Source: UBA5066 sp048500275 (GTDB lineage Bacteria; Acidobacteriota; Thermoanaerobaculia; UBA5066). From it: 64,000 nucleotides of DNA. Below are positions 28,785 through 38,500 of the stretch, one piece after another. Numbering within the stretch: the first letter of the stretch is position 1; each line of letters opens with the position of its first letter. A model generated the notes under the pieces. It searched no databases and was not told the origin of the DNA. It was given only the letters and a program-made list of their open reading frames with translations. Position numbers and translations under genes: made by a program. The stretch lies in assembly GCA_048500275.1 (NCBI GenBank), contig JASNYI010000001.1, positions 1,364,001 through 1,428,000 on the forward strand, in the 5' to 3' direction.

Positions 28785-29947
28785 CCCCCGGCGCTCCCCG
28801 CGCGGCCGGGTGCAGCCGCCGCTGCGCCCGTCGCGAATCGCCGTCCCCGCGCGGCCGAGAGGACGTCCACGATGCGGCGGGCGGCCTGGCCGTCGCCGAA
28901 GGGGTTCGGGCCGGCGCGCCGCGCCCGCCAGGCCTCCTCGTCGTCGAGGAGGCGGCGCGACTCGGCGAGGATCCGGTCGGAGTCGGTCCCGACGAGGACA
29001 CCCCAACCCGACCCGATCACCTCCGGGCGTTCCGTCGTCTCGCGGGCGACGAGGACGGGGACCCCGACGCACGGCGCCTCTTCCTGGACGCCGCCAGAGT
29101 CGGAGATCGCGAAGCGCGAGCGGGAGAAGACCGCGAGGAACCCGGGGTAGTCGAGCGGGTCGCAAAGCTCGACGTTCGGCAGGCCGTCGAGGAGCCGGCG
29201 CGCGGGGACGGAGACGTTCGGGTTCGGGTGGACGGGAAAGACGATCCGCACCGTGTCGCCCCTCTCGAGCGCGAGGCTGCGGATCGCGCCGAGCGCCCGC
29301 TCGAGCGGCGCGCCGAAGCTCTCGCGGCGGTGGAGCGTGACGAGGATCGTCGCGCGGCCCGGCTCGGGCCACCGCTGCGGCGCGGTCGAGAGGATCCGCG
29401 CGACCGCGTCGACGACCGTGTTCCCGACGACGAAGACGGCGGCCGGGTCGACTCCCTCCCGGAGGAGGTTCTCGCGCGCCCGGACCGTCGGCGCGAAGTG
29501 GAGCGACGCCGCGACGGCGACGCCGCGCCGGTTGAACTCCTCCGGGAACGGGGAGTCGACCCTTCCGCTCCGGAGCCCGGCCTCGACGTGCGCGACCGGG
29601 ACTCCGGCGTGGAAAGAGGCCCACGCCGCGGCCAGCGCCGTCGTCGTGTCGCCCTGGACGACGACGAACGCCGGCGCGATCTCGGCGAGCGGCCGCTCGA
29701 TCCGCGCGAGGACGCGGGCCGCCACGGCCGTGGGCGACTGCCCTTCCGTCATCACCTCGAGGTCTGTGTCGGGCTCGAGGCCGAACGGCGCGAGCGCCTG
29801 GCGGAGCATCTCCCGGTGCTGGGAGGTCGCGAGGATCACGGGCCGGAAGAGCGTCGACCCGCGCAGCGACTCGACCACGGGCGCGAGCTTGATCGCCTCC
29901 GGCCGCGTGCCGACCACGAGAAGGACGACGGCGCGCGAGTCGGCCAC
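28781..29947 (-). CDS. wecB: UDP-N-acetylglucosamine 2-epimerase (non-hydrolysing)
   Basis: Cytoplasmic enzyme interconverting UDP-GlcNAc and UDP-ManNAc, the donor for ManNAc-containing surface polymers. It has 388 residues, as expected. Signatures: VVGTRPEAIKLAPV at the N-terminus, VVQGDTTTALAA, VAHVEAGLRSG, PFPEEFNRR, VVGNTVVDAV, LVTLHRRESFG and ISDSGGVQEEAP. The start is a GTG. It lies 76 bases after the GT4 stop at 30024 and overlaps the following glycosyltransferase by four bases. No ManNAc dehydrogenase (wecC) is in the window, so the product may be used as ManNAc directly. Confidence 0.95.
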   Translation of the reverse strand: MADSRAVVLLVVGTRPEAIKLAPVVESLRGSTLFRPVILATSQHREMLRQALAPFGLEPDTDLEVMTEGQSPTAVAARVLARIERPLAEIAPAFVVVQGDTTTALAAAWASFHAGVPVAHVEAGLRSGRVDSPFPEEFNRRGVAVAASLHFAPTVRARENLLREGVDPAAVFVVGNTVVDAVARILSTAPQRWPEPGRATILVTLHRRESFGAPLERALGAIRSLALERGDTVRIVFPVHPNPNVSVPARRLLDGLPNVELCDPLDYPGFLAVFSRSRFAISDSGGVQEEAPCVGVPVLVARETTERPEVIGSGWGVLVGTDSDRILAESRRLLDDEEAWRARRAGPNPFGDGQAARRIVDVLSAARGRRFATGAAAAAPGRAGSAGG

Positions 29948-30023
29948 GGTCCGCGACTTTAGCAGGCTCGCGCGGCGCGGCGCGGACCTTCGGCCTCGGG
30001 CGCGCTCGCCGCGGGCAGGCGGC

Positions 30024-31088
30024 TCAGGAGCGGGCGACGCAGGCCGAAAGGAAGCTCTCCACGGCGTCGACGCATTTCTCCGGCGTGAATCGCTCGAGGA
30101 CGGTCCGGCGCGCGGCGAGTCCGAGGCGCGTCATCAGGTCCTCGTCCGCCAGCGCGTCGTGGATCAGGCTCGCGGCATCGTCGCCGCCGTCCTCTTCGAA
30201 GAGGAGCCCCGTGTCGCCGTGCGTGACGAACTCGGTGAAGGGTCCCCTTTTCGGCGCCACGACGACACAGCCCCGCGCCATCGCCTCGACCACCGCCATC
30301 CCGAAGGACTCGGCCTTCGAGGTGCAGACGACGACGCCCCCGGAGGCGCGGGTGGCGTCGAGGAAGGCGGGGACCCTCTCGTGCGGCACTCCCCGGAACC
30401 ACCGGAGCCGGGAGAGGAGGCCACGGTCCCTGGCCTGCGCGAAGAGGCGCTGGGCGATCGACCCTTCGCCCGGCTCCGCGACGATCCAGAACTCCGGGTC
30501 CGCGCGTCGCTTCAGGAGGCTCTCGCCGATCTCGAGGAAACCGCTCCAGTTCTTGTGGGCGTCGAGCCGGCCGATCCAGGAGACGAGCGGTCTTCCGGGA
30601 CGGGGCCGAAACTCGCCTGGCTCGCCGAGGAAGATCCCGTGAATGGGGTTCGGGAGGACGTGGACCGGCGCCTCGAACGGCAGGAGGCCGCGAACGAGGG
30701 CGGCCTGGTGCACGGAGGGAACGGCGATCGCGACGACGTCTTCGCGCCGAAGCGACCCGAGGTAGCCGAGCGCCGCCGGGTAGGACGTGTGGCACTCGAC
30801 GGCGAGCGGTGGCCGGAGGGCCTCGCCGGCGAGGCCCTCGAAGACCTCTTCGGAGTCGAGGGTCGAGACCAGGTCCCAGCCCTGGAAGCCCCAGGCCGCC
30901 CGGAACGCTTCCGCGTCGCCGACGAAGACGGCGTCGCCGAGCTCGTCGAAGAGGGGACGCCCCCCGAAGTCCTGGAAGAACCAGGCCCGGGCGTCGTGGC
31001 CGCGGCGGCGCAGCCCTTCGATGCGCGTCTTCAGGACCGTCTCGCACCCGCCGAACGTCAAGTACTTGTAGACGAAGAGGACCTTCAT
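30024..31088 (-). CDS. Family 4 glycosyltransferase
   Basis: A 354-residue GT-B enzyme. N-terminal MKVLFVYKYLTFGGCETVL is the usual acceptor-side start; the donor half shows VSWIGRLDAHKNWSGFLEI, VCTSKAESFGMAVVEAMARG (E-x7-E motif) and DTGLLFEEDGG. It is cytoplasmic or peripheral at the inner membrane. The ATG overlaps the stop of the upstream pyruvyltransferase-glycosyltransferase gene (ATGA), and wecB follows after 76 bases, so all belong to one operon. Sugar specificity cannot be read from sequence. Confidence 0.9.
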   Translation of the reverse strand: MKVLFVYKYLTFGGCETVLKTRIEGLRRRGHDARAWFFQDFGGRPLFDELGDAVFVGDAEAFRAAWGFQGWDLVSTLDSEEVFEGLAGEALRPPLAVECHTSYPAALGYLGSLRREDVVAIAVPSVHQAALVRGLLPFEAPVHVLPNPIHGIFLGEPGEFRPRPGRPLVSWIGRLDAHKNWSGFLEIGESLLKRRADPEFWIVAEPGEGSIAQRLFAQARDRGLLSRLRWFRGVPHERVPAFLDATRASGGVVVCTSKAESFGMAVVEAMARGCVVVAPKRGPFTEFVTHGDTGLLFEEDGGDDAASLIHDALADEDLMTRLGLAARRTVLERFTPEKCVDAVESFLSACVARS

Positions 31089-33790
31089 CGCGGGTTCCCG
31101 AGGAGTGCCTGCTGGAGAGCCACCTTCTCGTTTCGCGGGCCCTCCAGCTCCCGGAGGATGCGGAGCGCGCGCGATTCCCAGGTGCAGCCCGCGGCGAACG
31201 CGACCCGCTCCTCCCGTCCCCGCTCCTTCGTCCGCGCCGCCTCCTCGACGAACGAAAGGAACTCCGCGAGGTCCGCGGCTCTCTGCACGAGGCGCTCGGC
31301 GCCCGCCGGAGGGAACACCCCCGTCGTCACCACCGGCAGCCCCATCGCGAGGTACTCGTAGGTCTTGATCGGGTCGGCGCCCGCCGCGAGACGCTCGGCC
31401 CTGAAGGGAACGACGGCGACGTCCCAGTTCCGCGCGAAGGCCGCGAGCTGCCTCTGCGGCTTCTTTCCCAGGAGGACGACGTTCGGGGGAAGCTCGAGGC
31501 CTTCGGGCCCGCCCCCGTATCCGACGAGGTGGAACCTCCAGTCGGGCCGGCTTCGCGCCGCGCCGGCGACGAGGTCCCAGTCGAACCAGGCTCCCGCCAG
31601 GTACCCGAAGTAGCCGACGGTGACCGTTCCCCTCTCCAGCGGACGCTCCTCGTCCACCTCGACGATGGCCGGCGAGACCCCGTTCGGGACGACCACCGGG
31701 GCCTCGCAACCGAGATTCTCAAGGTGTCGCGCGAGCGGCTCGTTCACGGCGAAGACGGCGTCGGCGGTCCCGAGCAGGTGCCTCTCGAACGCCTCGTCGT
31801 ACCAGAACGCCTGGCCGACGCGGGAAAACTCCATCCAGTCGTCCATGACGTCGTACGCGACGGTGAAGCCCCTCGCTCTCGCCAGCGCGATCGGCTCGAA
31901 GAACCCGGCGTGCGGGAAGCACAGCAGGAGGTGCCTCCTGCGGAAGGGCACGTCCCGAAAGACCTTCGGAAAGCGCTCGAGGAGGAGGTCGACCGGGATC
32001 TGGACGATGCCGCGCTCGAGCTGGTCCTGGGGGCGCCACTCCTCCCGGGTCCAGCGCCAGTAGACGAAGGCGACGAGGTAGCCCTCCGCGGCAAGCCTCA
32101 GCGCGAGCTGCGTCGGCCGCTGTCCTTCGTCGACGTCGAGGCAGGTCCCGGACGTGAGGACGACGAGCCCCTTCTTCTCGCCCGCCGTCTCGCGGACGAG
32201 CGCGTCGAAGTCGAGGAGCGGGTCTCTCGGCGCGGGAGCCGGCGGGTCCGGCGGGGCCGGGGACGGCGAGCCCGGCATCGGCGCAACTGGCGCCGCGGCA
32301 TCCCGCATCGGTGCGTCCGGCGCCGGGCCTTCCCGTGGCGCCTCCGGCGCATCAGGGGGCCTCGGCGCGGGCCCCACGGGCCTCCCGTGGAGGAGGCGCC
32401 GGAGCGGGCCCAGCGCGCCTCCGTGGGGCAGGAGGCGGTTCGCGACCGACCAGTAGCCGAGGACGAGCCGAACGCCGCGCGACCCCTTCAGCGTCCTCAG
32501 CTCGCGGTCGAGAGCGTCCCGCTCCGCGACGAGGGCGTCGCGCTGCGCCTCGAGCTGCCGGCACCGGGCCTCCGGCTCCCGCCGCGCCGCCGCGCCGCCT
32601 TCGACGCCGCCCCTCAGGAGCGCCAGTGCGCTCTCGAGGTTCCCGGCCTCCCGGCGCCGCAGGGCCTCGAGCGCCGCGAGCAGGCGCGGGCGCAAGGCGG
32701 CGGCGTCCTCCAGGGTCTTCGAGAGAGCGGCCGCGAGCGCCCCCGCGTCCAGCCCGGAAAGAGAGAGAACCGGAACGTCGTCGCCGAACTCCCGAGCGGC
32801 CGCGCGGACCTTCGGGTCGTAGTCGAGGGCGACCACGGGCGTCCCCGAAAGGACGGACAGGTAGAGGCCGTGGAGTCTCGTGGCGACCGTCAGCGCGCAG
32901 AGGCCGAGGCACGCGGCCACGTCCTCCGCCGCGTGCCACCCTTCGAGGGTCGCGACCGGACGCGACGGTGTGAGCCTCGAGGCGATGTCCCGGCAGGTGC
33001 GGGCGTCGCCCCCCTTCTCCGGGTCGAAGGGAACGAGGAGGACCGAGGCTCCGGTCCGGAGGGCGACCTCTCTCAGCGCGGCGCAAGACGGATCGAGCCA
33101 CGACTCGTCGCCGCCGGGAGGGACCCGTGGGATCACCGCGAGGACGGGACCGCGCGCCGGGTCGAGCCCCGCGCCGGCGAGGAGCGCTCTTCCGCGGTCG
33201 ACGGACGCCGGCCGGATCGAGACCACGGGATCCGCCGTCGTCAGGATGGGACGCCCCGCGACGCCGCACTCCCGGAGCAGCTCGGCCGAAGCGGCGTCCC
33301 GGACCGCGATCGCGTCGACCCGCGAAAGCGCCAGGCCGACGAGCCGCCGGCTTTCGGGCTCTGTCAGAGGCCCGACGCCCTGGCCGTAGACGACGCAGGG
33401 CCGGCCCCGGGCCGCCGCCAGCAAGGGGACCCTGAGGTACGCGGGAAGGTCTCCACGAGGGTCGAGGAAGAGCTGCTCTGCGGGAACGGGCCAGTGGTCC
33501 TGCAGGAGCCCGCCTCCGCCCCAGACGACGAGATCGCTTCCCGCGATCGCCGCGGAAAGCGCCCTCACGTCGAAGAAGGGAACGGTCTCGACCTCGCCGT
33601 GGAGGCGCGTCGTCAGGGCCGGGTCCACCGTGGCGACCACCGGCTCGAGCCGCCCGTTCAGGGCCTCGCGGAACCGGCCGAGCTCGACGGAGAGGATGGC
33701 CTCGTCGCCGAGGTTCCCGCCTCCGAAGTAGCCGGTGAACAGGATCCTGCGGGGCCTCGCGGAGACGGACGGGTTCACTGTTTCATCCAT
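31085..33790 (-). CDS. Fusion of CsaB-like polysaccharide pyruvyltransferase, coiled coil and glycosyltransferase
   Basis: A 901-residue three-part protein. Residues ~12-370 match the polysaccharide pyruvyltransferase (CsaB) family: LFTGYFGGGNLGDEAILSV at the start, VWGGGGLLQDHW, VVYGQGVGPL, VAVRDAASAE-like spacing, and LCALTVATRLHGLYLSVLSGTPVVALDYDPK at the end. This family adds ketal-linked pyruvate from phosphoenolpyruvate to surface polysaccharides. A coiled coil (about 440-490) ends with SRGVRLVLGYWSVANRLLP. The last ~360 residues are a GT-B domain like that of the 26931-28784 protein (AYDVMDDWMEF, VVVPNGVSPAIV, VGYFGYLAGAWFDW, DPIKTYEYLAMGLPVVTT). The ATG at 33790 is used; the Shine-Dalgarno is weak. 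It is the first gene of the wecB operon. CsaB products are the ligand of SLH domains in other bacteria. Confidence 0.85.
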   Translation of the reverse strand: MDETVNPSVSARPRRILFTGYFGGGNLGDEAILSVELGRFREALNGRLEPVVATVDPALTTRLHGEVETVPFFDVRALSAAIAGSDLVVWGGGGLLQDHWPVPAEQLFLDPRGDLPAYLRVPLLAAARGRPCVVYGQGVGPLTEPESRRLVGLALSRVDAIAVRDAASAELLRECGVAGRPILTTADPVVSIRPASVDRGRALLAGAGLDPARGPVLAVIPRVPPGGDESWLDPSCAALREVALRTGASVLLVPFDPEKGGDARTCRDIASRLTPSRPVATLEGWHAAEDVAACLGLCALTVATRLHGLYLSVLSGTPVVALDYDPKVRAAAREFGDDVPVLSLSGLDAGALAAALSKTLEDAAALRPRLLAALEALRRREAGNLESALALLRGGVEGGAAARREPEARCRQLEAQRDALVAERDALDRELRTLKGSRGVRLVLGYWSVANRLLPHGGALGPLRRLLHGRPVGPAPRPPDAPEAPREGPAPDAPMRDAAAPVAPMPGSPSPAPPDPPAPAPRDPLLDFDALVRETAGEKKGLVVLTSGTCLDVDEGQRPTQLALRLAAEGYLVAFVYWRWTREEWRPQDQLERGIVQIPVDLLLERFPKVFRDVPFRRRHLLLCFPHAGFFEPIALARARGFTVAYDVMDDWMEFSRVGQAFWYDEAFERHLLGTADAVFAVNEPLARHLENLGCEAPVVVPNGVSPAIVEVDEERPLERGTVTVGYFGYLAGAWFDWDLVAGAARSRPDWRFHLVGYGGGPEGLELPPNVVLLGKKPQRQLAAFARNWDVAVVPFRAERLAAGADPIKTYEYLAMGLPVVTTGVFPPAGAERLVQRAADLAEFLSFVEEAARTKERGREERVAFAAGCTWESRALRILRELEGPRNEKVALQQALLGNPR

Positions 33791-33968
33791 GACGTTCGAC
33801 TCGGGGACGATACCTCCGATCCTCCGCCGAGCGGGCTCACCCTGCGCTCCGCCGGGACCTCCGGGACGCGAAGCGCCCGCGCGCTTGACGCCGCTGCGAG
33901 CCCGGCTCGACACTGCCGTGGTGTCTCTGGACGCTCCGGAGAATTCAGCTCGTCCCGCGCCCCCCGTG

Positions 33969-35330
33969 ATGCCCGCCCGCATTGACCCGGGCGCCGGTTC
34001 TGCCTCGGGATCGTTCCGGCGGCGGCTCGTCCTGCTCGCGCTCGCCGGCCTCGCCCTTCGAGTCGCCGTAGTCCTGACGGTCCCGACCCAGCCCACGTCG
34101 GATTCGTGGTCGTACTTCCAGCGCGGGGCGAACCTCCTTCATCACGGTCGCTACGAGGCCCTTCCGGGCTTATCGGACGCCTCCTACCCTCCCGGGTACC
34201 CCCTCGCCCTTGCCGCCGCGATGGCCGTGGCTCCGAACGCCAATGCCCTCGAGGCGACCCGGCTCCTGAGCTGCGGCCTGGGCTTCGCCGCCGTTCTCCT
34301 CATCGGCTTCCTCGGACGGCGCCTCTTCGGCCCCACGGCGGGCCTCTTCGCCGCGGGTCTCCTGGCCTTCTACCCGCGGCACGTCCTCCAGTCCGCGGTG
34401 CTCTTCTCGGAACACCTGTTCCTCCCTCTCCTCCTTCTCCTGCTGACAATCCTCGTCATCGCGTGGGACCGTCCTGTCGCCTGGCGACTGGCGGCCTTCG
34501 CCGGCTGCGTGACCGGCCTCCTGGCGCTCGTGCGCCCGGTCGGGTACCTCCTCGGTCTCCTCTGGCTCGCGCAGGTCCTCGCCGGGCGGCGACGCTGGAA
34601 GCTCGTCCTCGCCGAGGCGGCCCTCCTCGTCGGGATGCAGCACGCGGTCATGCTGCCCTGGGCGATCCGCAACCACGTCACGCTGGAGAAGCCCTCCTTC
34701 CTCTCCTCCGTCGGAGGAGTCGACCTCTTCATCGGCAACAACCCCCGAGCCACGGGTGGCTGGATGGCCTGGCGGCCTGTCCTGGAGGAGATGGAGCCGG
34801 CGGCGCGGGGAGCGCGCCACGGCGGCTTCGCCGTCGACGACCTCGCGCGCCGGACCGCGCTGCGGTGGATGAGAGAGAACCCGGCAGCGGCGGCCCGCCT
34901 GTACGTCCGCAAGCTCGGGCAGATCCTCGGTGGGGACGGCTACCTGGCCACCTACGCAATCACCGGCACGGATCTCTGGCCGCCGTTCGGCGGGACCAGC
35001 GCGCTGCCAGCCGGCCATCCCGCCATCGCGCTGGCGCCCGTCCTCCAGAAGCTCATGGACTGGACCTGGGCGCTCACCGTGGCGCTCGCTCTCGCCGGGG
35101 CGGTGTTCGCGACCGTCTCGCGCCCAGGCCTCGAGGGACGACCCGGCGTTCCGGGCGCCGGGCTCCTTCTGCTCGGTACGGCGGCGTACTTTCCGCTGGT
35201 TGCCGCCGTCTTCCTCTCCTCGTCCCGCTTTCGCTGGCCCGCCGAGGAGCTTCTCCTGCTCCTGGCGGCTCACGCGCTCGCGCTGCTCGTCGGGCTGCGA
35301 GAGGTCCTCCGCCGCCGCGGCGCGAGCTGA
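33969..35330 (+). CDS. ArnT/PMT-like integral membrane glycosyltransferase
   Basis: A 453-residue polytopic membrane protein, about ten hydrophobic helices by eye. The first loop has TSDSWSYFQRGANLLHHGRY followed by SYPPGYPLALA, matching GT-C (dolichyl-phosphate-mannose mannosyltransferase/ArnT) enzymes, which take a sugar from a polyprenyl-phosphate carrier on the outer face of the cytoplasmic membrane. VDLFIGNNPRATGGW is another typical segment. The frame is open upstream to 33735, but the ATG at 33969 places a short cytoplasmic tail before the first helix; an upstream ATG at 33789 is possible. It is divergent from the pyruvyltransferase fusion. Confidence 0.82.
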   Translation: MPARIDPGAGSASGSFRRRLVLLALAGLALRVAVVLTVPTQPTSDSWSYFQRGANLLHHGRYEALPGLSDASYPPGYPLALAAAMAVAPNANALEATRLLSCGLGFAAVLLIGFLGRRLFGPTAGLFAAGLLAFYPRHVLQSAVLFSEHLFLPLLLLLLTILVIAWDRPVAWRLAAFAGCVTGLLALVRPVGYLLGLLWLAQVLAGRRRWKLVLAEAALLVGMQHAVMLPWAIRNHVTLEKPSFLSSVGGVDLFIGNNPRATGGWMAWRPVLEEMEPAARGARHGGFAVDDLARRTALRWMRENPAAAARLYVRKLGQILGGDGYLATYAITGTDLWPPFGGTSALPAGHPAIALAPVLQKLMDWTWALTVALALAGAVFATVSRPGLEGRPGVPGAGLLLLGTAAYFPLVAAVFLSSSRFRWPAEELLLLLAAHALALLVGLREVLRRRGAS

Positions 35331-35430
35331 CCGCGGGGAGCGGCGCCAGGACGCCGAGCGCTCCGCCCGCTCCCTCGGTCCCCACGGCTCCCGCTCGCTG
35401 ACCGAGGTCCGCGCAGGGCGCGCTCCCGTG

Positions 35431-35460
35431 AAAAGAGCCGGGCGCTTGCGCGCCCGGCTC
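35431..35460 (-). terminator. Intrinsic terminator for the 35510-40729 gene
   Basis: An 11-bp perfect stem GAGCCGGGCGC/GCGCCCGGCTC with a four-base loop is followed, on the minus strand, by TTTT. It lies 50-80 bases after the minus-strand stop at 35510. The U-tract is short but the stem is very stable. Confidence 0.65.
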
Positions 35461-35474
35461 TGGTCAGGACAGAG

Positions 35475-35500
35475 GGCCGGGGGGGATTCTCCCCCCGGCC
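35475..35500. terminator. Second GC hairpin between convergent genes
   Basis: The arms GGCCGGGGGG and CCCCCCGGCC form a ten-base stem around a six-base loop, 10 bases beyond the stop of the SLH protein gene. No U-tract follows on either strand, so it may only assist the neighbouring terminator or stabilise RNA ends. Confidence 0.4.
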
Positions 35501-35509
35501 GGTTTGGAG

Positions 35510-38500
35510 TTACGGAGCTGCCGGGTGGGTGTACATGTCGAGCCCGAGGCCCCGGACGAGCATCACGGCGAGCTCGGCACGGGTGATGTTGTTCCCCGGG
35601 CAGTAGATGTTGGGGCCACAACCCAGCGTGATTCCGGCCTCGAAGAGCGCTTCGGCGTACGGAGCGGCCCATTCGTGGACGCCGATCACGTCGGTGAAGT
35701 ACCCGGTCGGGGGCAGGATCGGGAGCTCGAAGGCGAGGGCGAGGAACTTCGCCATCTGAGCGCGGTTCACGATGTCGTTGGGGCAGTAGAGAAGCGGCGG
35801 ACCGACCGCGCAGCCGTTGACGACGCCGTCGTTGTAGAGCTGCTCGATGTAGTCGGCGGTGGTGTTGGTATCGGAGATCTCGACGTCGGCGAAGATGCCG
35901 ATCGCCGGCGGAGGCGCGTAATCCGGACCGTACATGGCACGGACCACGGTCACCGCCATCTCCGCGCGGGTGAGGGTGTTTTCGGGGCAGAAGTTCCCGC
36001 CGCCGCAGCCGCGCGTGACGCGGACGCCGGCGAGGGCGTGGATGTGCGCGTCGGCCCAGTGGCCGCGCGGGACGTCCCAGAACGCCTTCGTGAAGAAGAC
36101 CGGGATGTCGGGGAGCGCCGCGGGGGTGTCGTTCGTCGACTTGATGACCGCGCGGAAGAGCCCGAAGTGCGCCGGGTTCACTCCCTCGGGGAAGAACTCG
36201 GCGTCGATGTCGAGCTGGCCGGCCGCGGGGACCGTCCCCTCGGTGGGCGTGAGGGTGAGCCACGGGAGACCGCCGCCGCCGCCGCCGGTGGCGATGGCGA
36301 AGGCGTCGACCTCGGCGCCGCCGGGGAAGGCGCCGATCAGGAAGCTGTTACCCGTGGCGAGGTCGATCGTGCGGAGCTCGCCGCTCGCGGAGTAAGCGGC
36401 CCAGTAGAGGGTCCCCGTGACCTCGTCGAAATCCAGGCCCTGGGCGTAGTTGGCGTTGACGCCGAGCGGCCCGACGACGGTGCCCGCACCGGTGGCCGGG
36501 TCGATCTGGACGAGGCTGTCGGAAACGATGTCGACGCCGTAGATCTCACCGGCGGCGTTCGCCGCGATGTCGATGATGCAGGCGCCGTTGGTGATCGGGC
36601 CGATCACCGTCGCGTGGCCCGACGCCGGGTCGACCGTGTAGAGGGTCGAGGCCGAGCAGGTCGTGGCGGAACCGTAGAGGATCCCGCCCGGGGCACCCGT
36701 GAGGCCGGACCAGGACTCGCCGGCATTCGGGGTCGCCGCGCCGATGACGGTCGCCGCGCCGGTCGCGGTGTTGATCGTGGCGAGGGCGTTCGTGTCGTAG
36801 TTGATGGCGTACAGCGTGGTGAAGTCGCCGTTGAGGAAGTCGCCGGCGAAGTAGGTCGCGGCGGGGGCGACGACGTTCCAGGTGCCCGGAACCGAGGCGT
36901 CAGCCCAGCTGACGAAGTTCCCGCCCGGGTAGACGTCGACGCCGTACGCGGGGACTCCCGCCAGCGAGCCGGCGAGGCCGGGGTACTTCTTCGCGGCCGA
37001 GAGGACCGGAGCCGTCGGGGCGCGGCCGATCGAGTGCTTCGTCGGCCCGGTGGGCGCCGCCGGCGTGAACGTCGGGTACTTGCGGAGCCACGTCTGGACC
37101 ACGGGCAGCACGTTCATGCTGACCTCGGCCGGCAGGCCGCCGCTGTTGAGGAAGGAGAAGGCATCGGTCTTGTCCCAGGCGGGCGCGCCGTCGGGCGTCA
37201 GGCGTCCGTCGATGACGAACGGCCAGCCGCCGAGGCTGAGCGACGCCGAGGGGAGGGCGAAGTCGAGCCGGTTGACCGTGTCGGGAACGAGGTTGACGGC
37301 GTGCGCCACGTCGCCGTAGCCCGTCTTGCTCGCCGTGAACGTCCGCGTGGACGGACCGGTCGTCGGCAGGGCCGGCGAGAACATGTAGTAGAAGCCGGCC
37401 GGGAGGTTGCCGGTGGCCGGCATCGAGTTGGCGAGGCCGCCGAGGTCGCGGACGACCTGAGCGCCCGAGACGCCCGCGGCGGTGTTGGCGTCGGTGACGA
37501 ACCCGGCGACGAGGCTGCCGCCGACGGCGTCACAGAGGAGGGTCGGGGTGTCGACCTGGACCGGCGGCGGCGGCGCCGACGGGACCAGGATGGTGTCGAT
37601 GCGCCAGGCGTCGGCGTCGTTCCCCTCGTAGCGCCAGGCGAGGGTCACGTTCCCGCCCGCGTAGGCCGCGAGGTTCACGGTCTGCTGCCGGTACGACGCA
37701 ACGGGCGCCGGGAAAGCGGCGATCTCGGTGAAGTTCGTCGGCGGAGCGCCGCACGTCGCCGTGCAGGCCCAGAGGCTGTGCTTGTAGTAGAAGGTCGGGA
37801 ACGACGTGTACTCCCAGAAGGTCAGCGATGCGCCGCCCGCAGGCACGGCGATGGACGGCGCGATGAGCCAGCCGTCCTGCATCCCGGCCGCAGAGTAGTT
37901 GTGCCAGGCGGCGCCCGCGCCCGAGTGCACGGTCGTCGTGGTGCGAGCCCACGCCGTCCCGGCACCGTCCGCGTTCACCGCAGACCAGCCCGTGGGCGGG
38001 AACGTGGTCCCGTCGAAGGTCTCCGAGAGGAGCGGCGGCGGCGGCGGCGGCGGGATGGTCTCCGTCCGCACGTCGTCGATCTGCCAGTGGTAGGCCCAGT
38101 TGGGCGAGACGAACTTCCACTTGAGGACGATCGTCTGGCCGGCGTAGGCCGTCATGTCGACCGTCCGGTTTCCGGACGAGGTCGTCGTGATGGTGATGAG
38201 GGTGGTCCAGGAGTTCCCGCCGTTCGTGGAGACTTCGAGCGTCCCCGTCTGGCCGGTGAACTGCGTGTAGGCGCTCCGGAACACGAGGTTGCGCGGAGAG
38301 GCCGGCATCTGGATCGGGGGCGACCAGAGCTCGGTGTTGAAGGGACCGGAGCCGTTGCCCGCGAGGTCCGAGTCGGCGGCGGCCGAGAAGCCCGTGCCGC
38401 CGGTCAGGTTCGCGCGGCCCCACTGGTCGTTACGCTTCCAGAGATTGTTGGGGTTGGAGGCGAAGTTCTTGACCGTCCAGCCGAGCGGCGGGAAGGCTCC

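Noticed and set aside
33735..33968. Extension of the ArnT-like protein upstream of 33969
   Set aside because: The extra residues lack structure, overlap the start region of the divergent pyruvyltransferase fusion, and precede the natural first membrane helix by too much.
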